Of a DNA stretch of 41,513 nucleotides, positions 37,455-41,513 are shown piece by piece; positions within the stretch are counted from its first letter, which is position 1, and each line of letters starts with the position of its first letter. Source of the stretch: Aliidiomarina halalkaliphila (GTDB taxonomy: Bacteria > Pseudomonadota > Gammaproteobacteria > Enterobacterales > Alteromonadaceae); NCBI RefSeq assembly GCF_007096385.1, contig NZ_VJWL01000001.1:953292-994804 (forward strand), written 5' to 3'. The position numbers and the translations under genes are program-made. The notes below the pieces were generated by a model. The model ran no database searches. It saw only the letters and a list, made by a program, of their open reading frames with translations, and was not told the DNA's origin.

Positions 37455-37787
37455 TTAGAAAGGAAGTTTCATACCTGGCGGTAAACCCATACCACCAGCA
37501 ACCTTGCTCATTTTTTCCTTGGTGGTTTCTTCCACCCGACGCACCGCGTCATTGGTTGCTGCAGCGATAAGATCTTCCAGCATCTCGCGGTCGTCTTCGT
37601 CACCAAACAGGCTTGGATCAATGGTCACGCGCTTCACATTGTGGTTGCCATACATGGTCACTTTCACCATGCCTGCACCGGCTTCGCCCGTAACTTCCAT
37701 GCTTGCGATTTCTTGTTGCGCACGCTGCATTTGCTCTTGCATTTGCTGCGCTTGCTTCATCATGTTACCCATTCCGCCTTTGAACAT
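37455..37787 (-). CDS. ybaB: YbaB/EbfC nucleoid-associated protein
   Basis: 110 residues from ATG 37787 (109 in E. coli). A small dimeric DNA-binding protein. The N-terminus [20 protein letters not shown] and the Met/Gln-rich first helix, the central GMVKVTMYG, and the C-terminal [13 protein letters not shown] match the family. The frame continues upstream to 37901 but that would overlap dnaX, and the extra residues are not family-like. Confidence 0.97.
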   Translation of the reverse strand: MFKGGMGNMMKQAQQMQEQMQRAQQEIASMEVTGEAGAGMVKVTMYGNHNVKRVTIDPSLFGDEDDREMLEDLIAAATNDAVRRVEETTKEKMSKVAGGMGLPPGMKLPF

Positions 37788-37860
37788 GTTCTCGTCTCTC
37801 TTTCGTTTACTACGTCTATATAAGACGTCTATCTTATCATGAAATGAATAGCCATCGCCC

Positions 37861-40098
37861 CTATTCTGGCGTGACTGATTTAACCTCTGCCGCAAATGCA
37901 CTTAGCAATTCGCGTACTTGTGGGTGCGCAATAACCTTCTCTTCTGCCGCTCGCTGACGGGCTTGATCAATGGCTTGCTGAATTTGAAACGGCGTGTTCT
38001 CCGGTTTTCCAAACACCACCCTTAATGCACGCTCTTGCAATGGCTCACGCAACAGTTGCGCAAGGGCCTCATGCATCGAGTCACCGAGCAATGCCTTCTG
38101 TTCTTCGTCCACCAATAATTCACCGTCCGCTTCATTCCAAAGCGAATGCAACAACACCTGACGGGTTAAGCCGGTAACATTGAACTGATCAATTTGCGCA
38201 CTCCACGCATCCACCTGACGTGCGAAACGCACCTCTTCCGAGGCCGCGACTAAGGTATGCTCCGATGCCGGCTGTGCCGCATCGGTCACAGAAGCCTTTG
38301 GCTCTTTAGCAGCACTGATTGCTGAAGCAGGTTCCGGGGTTGGTTCTTGTACTTGTTCTGGGGTTGCATCAGAAGTTCTTTCTGATTTATCTGCTGGTGC
38401 TGCCGTCGCTTGCTCACTGACCGGTTCTGCTTGCACCGCAACTGAGGAGGCCGCTTCTGGTTGCGCCATAGTCACTTTGGGTTCCGGCGCTTCCACTGCC
38501 GCATCTGTTTTGATTGTCGTTTCTTTGCCTTTACCTCGACGCAACTGGGCTAAACGCGCACGCGTTGCCATCAACGCATTAAGATCAGCCGAGTCCGCTT
38601 CCGTGCCCGTTTGTGTGGCTGGTTGGGCTGAAGGCTCTTGCTTGGCTGAGGGCTCTTGCTTGGCTGAGAGCGCATCACCCGACGCATGTTCTGCAGCAGC
38701 TTGATGTTCTAACTGAGCTTGTTGGTCATAGAGATCCGCGAGGTCATCCTCGTTCTCATCAAGCCATGCAGGCACATTAGCGTCTTCATAAGTAAACTCA
38801 CCATGGCCCGGATCAGCACCCTGACTATCCGCCAACGCCGAGGTCGGCGACGGGCGTTTTGCCGCTGCTTGAGCCGTATCCTTTCCAACAGGCGTCGATT
38901 CAGACACCGCTGAAGCCTGTTCTGCTACGGGTTTATTTTTTTTTTCGCCGCTCGACGGCGAATTGATGTTTTTTGCAAGTGGCTCAATCGCGGGAAGAGC
39001 ATCGGGTTCCAAATTTGGACGGAACGCCAACAGCCGTAGAACCGTCATTTCCACGCCTGTCAGTGCGTCAGGCGCATAAGCCAGCTCTTTGCGCCCTTCG
39101 ACCACAAGTCGATAATACAAATGCCACACCGACGACGGCACCACGGCATTAAGTTGTTCAATTAGTGCACGGTGGTCGCCAAACTCAATATCCAGATCAG
39201 CCGGCAACGCTTGAGCCAACGCCAGTTGATGCAAGGTGTTTTGTAGTTCTGGCAGCACATGGCTGATATCTGCCATTTTGTCGACCAAACCTCGTACTTG
39301 CGCCAATACATCCGCTTGCTGTCCAGCAACAATCGCCGCCAATAAACGCAAAATATTATGGGGGTCAATCCGTCCAAGCATCCGCGCCACCTGATCTTCG
39401 CGAATTTCTTGATTGCCTTGTGCAATGGCTTGGTCGGTAAGACTAAGGGCATCTCGCATTGACCCTTGAGCTGAACGGGCTAATAACTGCACCGCTGCAG
39501 GATCAAAAGGGATCGATTCCGCATTTAAGATATGCGTCAGCTGCCCGTTGATTTCGTCTCGAGTAAGCGCTCGTAAATGGAACTGCAAACAACGCGACAA
39601 CACGGTAATAGGAAGCTTATCCGGATCCGTGGTAGCAAGCAGAAAAATAACATGAGGAGGCGGCTCTTCAAGCGTTTTCAATAATGCATTAAAGCTGTGC
39701 CGCGAGAGCATATGCACTTCATCAATTAAGTACACTTTGTAACGCCCTGCCGTCGGGCGATATTGTACGTTCTCAAGGATCTCGCGAGTATCTTCTACTT
39801 TCGTGCGTGAGGCCGCATCGATTTCCATCAAATCAACAAAGCGACCTGCATCAATATCGACGCAAGCAGAACACTCACCACAAGGCGTGGCAGTAATCCC
39901 GGTGGTACAGTTGAGCGAGCGCGAGAGAATACGAGCAATAGTGGTTTTTCCTACACCCCGCGTACCCGTCAGCAAGTAAGCATGATGCAGTCGCTGGTGC
40001 GTGAGCGCATTCGTAAGAGCCTCGAGCACATGTTGCTGCCCGACAACCTCAGAAAAATTACGCGGCCGCCATTTCCGGGCCAGCACCTGATAACTCAT
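37861..40098 (-). CDS. dnaX: DNA polymerase III subunits tau/gamma
   Basis: 745 residues (643 in E. coli tau). Clamp-loader ATPase. Walker [10 protein letters not shown] near residue 45, zinc motif CGECSAC near 75, Walker [11 protein letters not shown] near 122, and sensor 1 [10 protein letters not shown]. Residues 385-650 are a low-complexity Pro/Ala/Glu/Ser-rich linker that includes a short AKQEPS tandem repeat, then a conserved C-terminal domain (polymerase alpha-binding in E. coli). At codons 385-388 an A10 run allows a shift to the -1 frame, which meets TAA at once and would give a 388-residue gamma form. Confidence 0.97.
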   Translation of the reverse strand: MSYQVLARKWRPRNFSEVVGQQHVLEALTNALTHQRLHHAYLLTGTRGVGKTTIARILSRSLNCTTGITATPCGECSACVDIDAGRFVDLMEIDAASRTKVEDTREILENVQYRPTAGRYKVYLIDEVHMLSRHSFNALLKTLEEPPPHVIFLLATTDPDKLPITVLSRCLQFHLRALTRDEINGQLTHILNAESIPFDPAAVQLLARSAQGSMRDALSLTDQAIAQGNQEIREDQVARMLGRIDPHNILRLLAAIVAGQQADVLAQVRGLVDKMADISHVLPELQNTLHQLALAQALPADLDIEFGDHRALIEQLNAVVPSSVWHLYYRLVVEGRKELAYAPDALTGVEMTVLRLLAFRPNLEPDALPAIEPLAKNINSPSSGEKKNKPVAEQASAVSESTPVGKDTAQAAAKRPSPTSALADSQGADPGHGEFTYEDANVPAWLDENEDDLADLYDQQAQLEHQAAAEHASGDALSAKQEPSAKQEPSAQPATQTGTEADSADLNALMATRARLAQLRRGKGKETTIKTDAAVEAPEPKVTMAQPEAASSVAVQAEPVSEQATAAPADKSERTSDATPEQVQEPTPEPASAISAAKEPKASVTDAAQPASEHTLVAASEEVRFARQVDAWSAQIDQFNVTGLTRQVLLHSLWNEADGELLVDEEQKALLGDSMHEALAQLLREPLQERALRVVFGKPENTPFQIQQAIDQARQRAAEEKVIAHPQVRELLSAFAAEVKSVTPE
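38626..38670. repeat. 18-bp tandem repeat in the dnaX linker
   Basis: GGCTGARGGCTCTTGCTT occurs at 38626-38643 and 38644-38661, with the start of a third copy after it. It encodes AKQEPS twice, in frame. Probably a slippage expansion in a disordered linker. Confidence 0.8.
38933..38964 (-). promoter_or_regulatory. Probable dnaX slippage / frameshift site
   Basis: On the coding strand a perfect 7-bp hairpin (TTCGCCG-TCGAG-CGGCGAA) ends within the first bases of an A10 run (38945-38936). The -1 frame then reads AAA AAA AAA TAA. Loss of frame by one base, by ribosomal slip or by one extra A in the mRNA, stops immediately. Confidence 0.7.
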
Positions 40099-40197
40099 CG
40101 CGACTCCATTATTATTGTTATGAATAGAGCACTGAGTGCCCTACTTCGACACTGATGTTATAACGTGTCTGCTTTAGCAATGCACTCAGCTTCTCAA

Positions 40198-40755
40198 TTA
40201 TTCATCAAAAGCGCAAATAGCGTAGCTGTTAACTCCGATCTTATCTAATGCTTTACGGCCGTTTAGATACAGAAGCTCGCACACAAAGGCCGTTTCATAA
40301 ATCGTTGCCGGTGTCTTTCGTACCAGTTCCACCGCCGCACCCATTGTACCGCCTGTGGCTAGCATGTCGTCCATGATGATCACTTTATCGCGCGCTTTAA
40401 GGGCATCTTTATGCAACTCAAGCACATCATCACCGTATTCCAACATATAGCTTGTGGAAAACACATCTCGGGGCAACTTACCTGGCTTCCGAATCAACGT
40501 AAGGCCAATACCCAAGCGATCCGCCAGTGCCGCTGAGAAAATAAACCCGCGTGCTTCAATGGCCACAATCTGAGTTAGACCAGCGTTTTCATAACGCTCC
40601 GCAAACAAATCAATGCTGTTGCGTAAGGCGCGAGGATCTTGCAGAGCAGGTGTGATATCACGAAAACGAATACCGGGCTGCGGAAAATTTTCTACCGGCA
40701 TAATCCGCCGGGCAATGTGGTTGCTGCGCATATCCGCAGCGACATAATGTGTCAT
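40198..40755 (-). CDS. apt: Adenine phosphoribosyltransferase
   Basis: 185 residues (183 in E. coli). Converts adenine and PRPP to AMP in purine salvage. N-terminal NFPQPGIRFRDITP, the EARGFIF segment, RKPGKLPRD, and the PRPP loop VIIMDDMLATGGTMGA are all present. Its ATG overlaps the last base of the response regulator stop (TAATG), indicating coupled translation. dnaX follows after 99 bases, as in E. coli. Confidence 0.97.
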   Translation of the reverse strand: MTHYVAADMRSNHIARRIMPVENFPQPGIRFRDITPALQDPRALRNSIDLFAERYENAGLTQIVAIEARGFIFSAALADRLGIGLTLIRKPGKLPRDVFSTSYMLEYGDDVLELHKDALKARDKVIIMDDMLATGGTMGAAVELVRKTPATIYETAFVCELLYLNGRKALDKIGVNSYAICAFDE

Positions 40756-41132
40756 TAGGCTACATCACGAGGTGAAAGTTGGCGTAATTTCCCAAGTAAT
40801 TCGTCAGAGTCTAGTGGTTTCCCGAGTACAATATCTGCACCCATACGCTCTGCTTTTTCACGAATTTGCTCGGGCTCCGAGGTCGTCATAAACAGAATCG
40901 GTGTTTGTGTATAGTCTGCACTATCGCGCAGGTTCTTTACCAATAAAAGGCCATCCATTAACGGCATTTTATGATCAACCAAGACTACATCAAAACACGC
41001 TTTTCTGGCGCGGTTCAAGCCGTCGAGTCCATCAACTGCAATTTCAACCTGATAAGGGGTTTGCGCAAGCATTCCCAAAATCTGGTCGCGCGTCCGTGCG
41101 TTATCTTCAACCAGTAACAGCGATAATGCCAT
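40755..41132 (-). CDS. Single-domain response regulator
   Basis: 125-residue CheY-like receiver with no output domain. The acidic pair is Glu9 and Asp10 in LLVEDN, the phospho-acceptor Asp53 in LVDHKMPLMDG, the switch Thr83/Thr84 in FMTTS, and Lys105 in LGKPLD. All residues needed for phosphorylation are present. GAGG precedes the ATG. It is translationally coupled to apt, an unusual neighbour. The only kinase in this window is at 21507-23483; a functional link between the two is speculation. Confidence 0.93.
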   Translation of the reverse strand: MALSLLLVEDNARTRDQILGMLAQTPYQVEIAVDGLDGLNRARKACFDVVLVDHKMPLMDGLLLVKNLRDSADYTQTPILFMTTSEPEQIREKAERMGADIVLGKPLDSDELLGKLRQLSPRDVA

Positions 41133-41226
41133 GTCTTCCTCGTTTTCAAAAGTCTGAATGTTACTTCCGCGCGTTCACGCAGGAGATAACGAGCGTTCAC
41201 GATGTGAACAGGGGGTATTCTGTTGT

Positions 41227-41355
41227 TTACGCGCTTGTCGCTAATTCTATAACTCGCAGCACCACAGGTAATAGCGCAATACCTACAAAAGTGATCACAG
41301 CCAGCAATAAGTGTTTTACGCGCGTTTTTTCTTTAAATTCGCCATGTTCGGCCAT
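41227..41355 (-). CDS. Small single-pass membrane protein, 42 residues
   Basis: ATG 41355 to TAA 41227. AGGA eight bases before the ATG gives a good ribosome site. A charged N-terminus (MAEHGEFKEKTRVKH) is followed by a hydrophobic span of about 20 residues (LLLAVITFVGIALLPVVLRVI), consistent with an inner-membrane protein with the N-terminus inside. I do not recognise the family. It lies 94 bases upstream of the response regulator on the same strand, so cotranscription is possible. Too short for common gene-finding cut-offs. Confidence 0.65.
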   Translation of the reverse strand: MAEHGEFKEKTRVKHLLLAVITFVGIALLPVVLRVIELATSA

Positions 41356-41474
41356 GGGGCAATTCCTCGTACAACTTTATCGAAGGGTCGCGATCATATC
41401 TGATCCTGAATCCTTTGGAAAGTTCCCTACTTTTTGGTCCGATGATGCGTACAAACTTGTTCCGTTTTATTGGA

Positions 41475-41491
41475 CCAACGCGTTGCGTTGA
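41475..41491. repeat. CCAACGC palindrome copy 7
   Basis: CCAACGC-GTT-GCGTTGA, one outer mismatch, near the right end of the window in the gap beyond the small membrane protein. Apart from this copy I see no feature between 41356 and 41513. Confidence 0.6.
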
Positions 41492-41513
41492 GTACGATCG
41501 AGGTAGAGCTGGC

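Noticed and set aside
37788-37901. 38-residue N-terminal extension of YbaB
   Set aside because: Would overlap the dnaX stop and is unlike the family, which starts at the MFKGG methionine.
38626-38670. Tandem repeat in dnaX as a mobile element trace
   Set aside because: In-frame multiples of six codons in a disordered linker are better explained by replication slippage.
41433-41447. TGGTCCGATGA as a third FadR site
   Set aside because: Only a half-site, with no fatty acid gene visible next to it in the window.
40901-41491. 196-residue plus-strand frame opposite the response regulator
   Set aside because: Most of it is antisense to the well-supported response regulator and the 42-residue gene; its composition shows no domain.

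Overview
The window is a stretch of ordinary chromosome from a gammaproteobacterium, most likely a marine Alteromonadales-type organism; Idiomarinaceae is my best guess, from overall protein similarity and gene order and not from any marker gene. Coding density is high. Almost every gene has a recognisable Escherichia coli or Vibrio-type counterpart, and several blocks keep E. coli neighbour order. I see no prophage, transposase, CRISPR array or defence island.

Layout. (1) 1-214: two identical tRNA-Asn genes, followed by an intergenic cluster of short palindromes and a PAP2 phosphatase (minus). (2) 1102-7933: rsxABCDGE-nth-rnt, a membrane redox complex with an Fe-S DNA repair glycosylase and RNase T. 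(3) 8111-10061: an oxidative-stress cluster of a 2-Cys peroxiredoxin and grxD (minus) divergent from sodB (plus). (4) 10175-11682: fadR (minus) divergent from dsbB (plus), without the nhaB usually found between them. (5) 11720-21442: a long minus-strand series yoaA-tsaB-slp-hydrolase-fadD-rnd-ycgL-mltB-like-ycgM-ycgN, with several 4-base overlaps. (6) 21507-23483: a sensor kinase with a YfiR-like periplasmic domain. (7) 23586-31051: a complete histidine operon hisGDCBHAFI preceded by a histidine-rich leader peptide and an attenuator. (8) 31204-33772: MATE efflux pump, hydrolase and MAPEG protein (minus). (9) 33964-40755: apt-dnaX-ybaB-recR-htpG-adk in E. coli order (minus), headed by a single-domain response regulator and a 42-residue membrane protein.

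Regulatory reading. FadR probably controls its own gene and fadD: one operator-like site overlaps the -35 of a good fadR promoter, and another lies just upstream of fadD. The his operon is controlled by classical attenuation. htpG has a clear sigma-32 promoter. dnaX carries an A10 run with a stop codon immediately available in the -1 frame, so it probably makes a short gamma form as well as tau. Two families of short intergenic palindromes (a CCAACGC-NNN-GCGTTGG family spread over the window and a GCCCCAGGGGT family clustered at the end of the his operon) are the least explained structures.

Novelty is modest: the region is mostly housekeeping. The items most worth a second look are the two palindrome families, the dnaX slippage site, the YfiR-domain kinase and the FadR sites.
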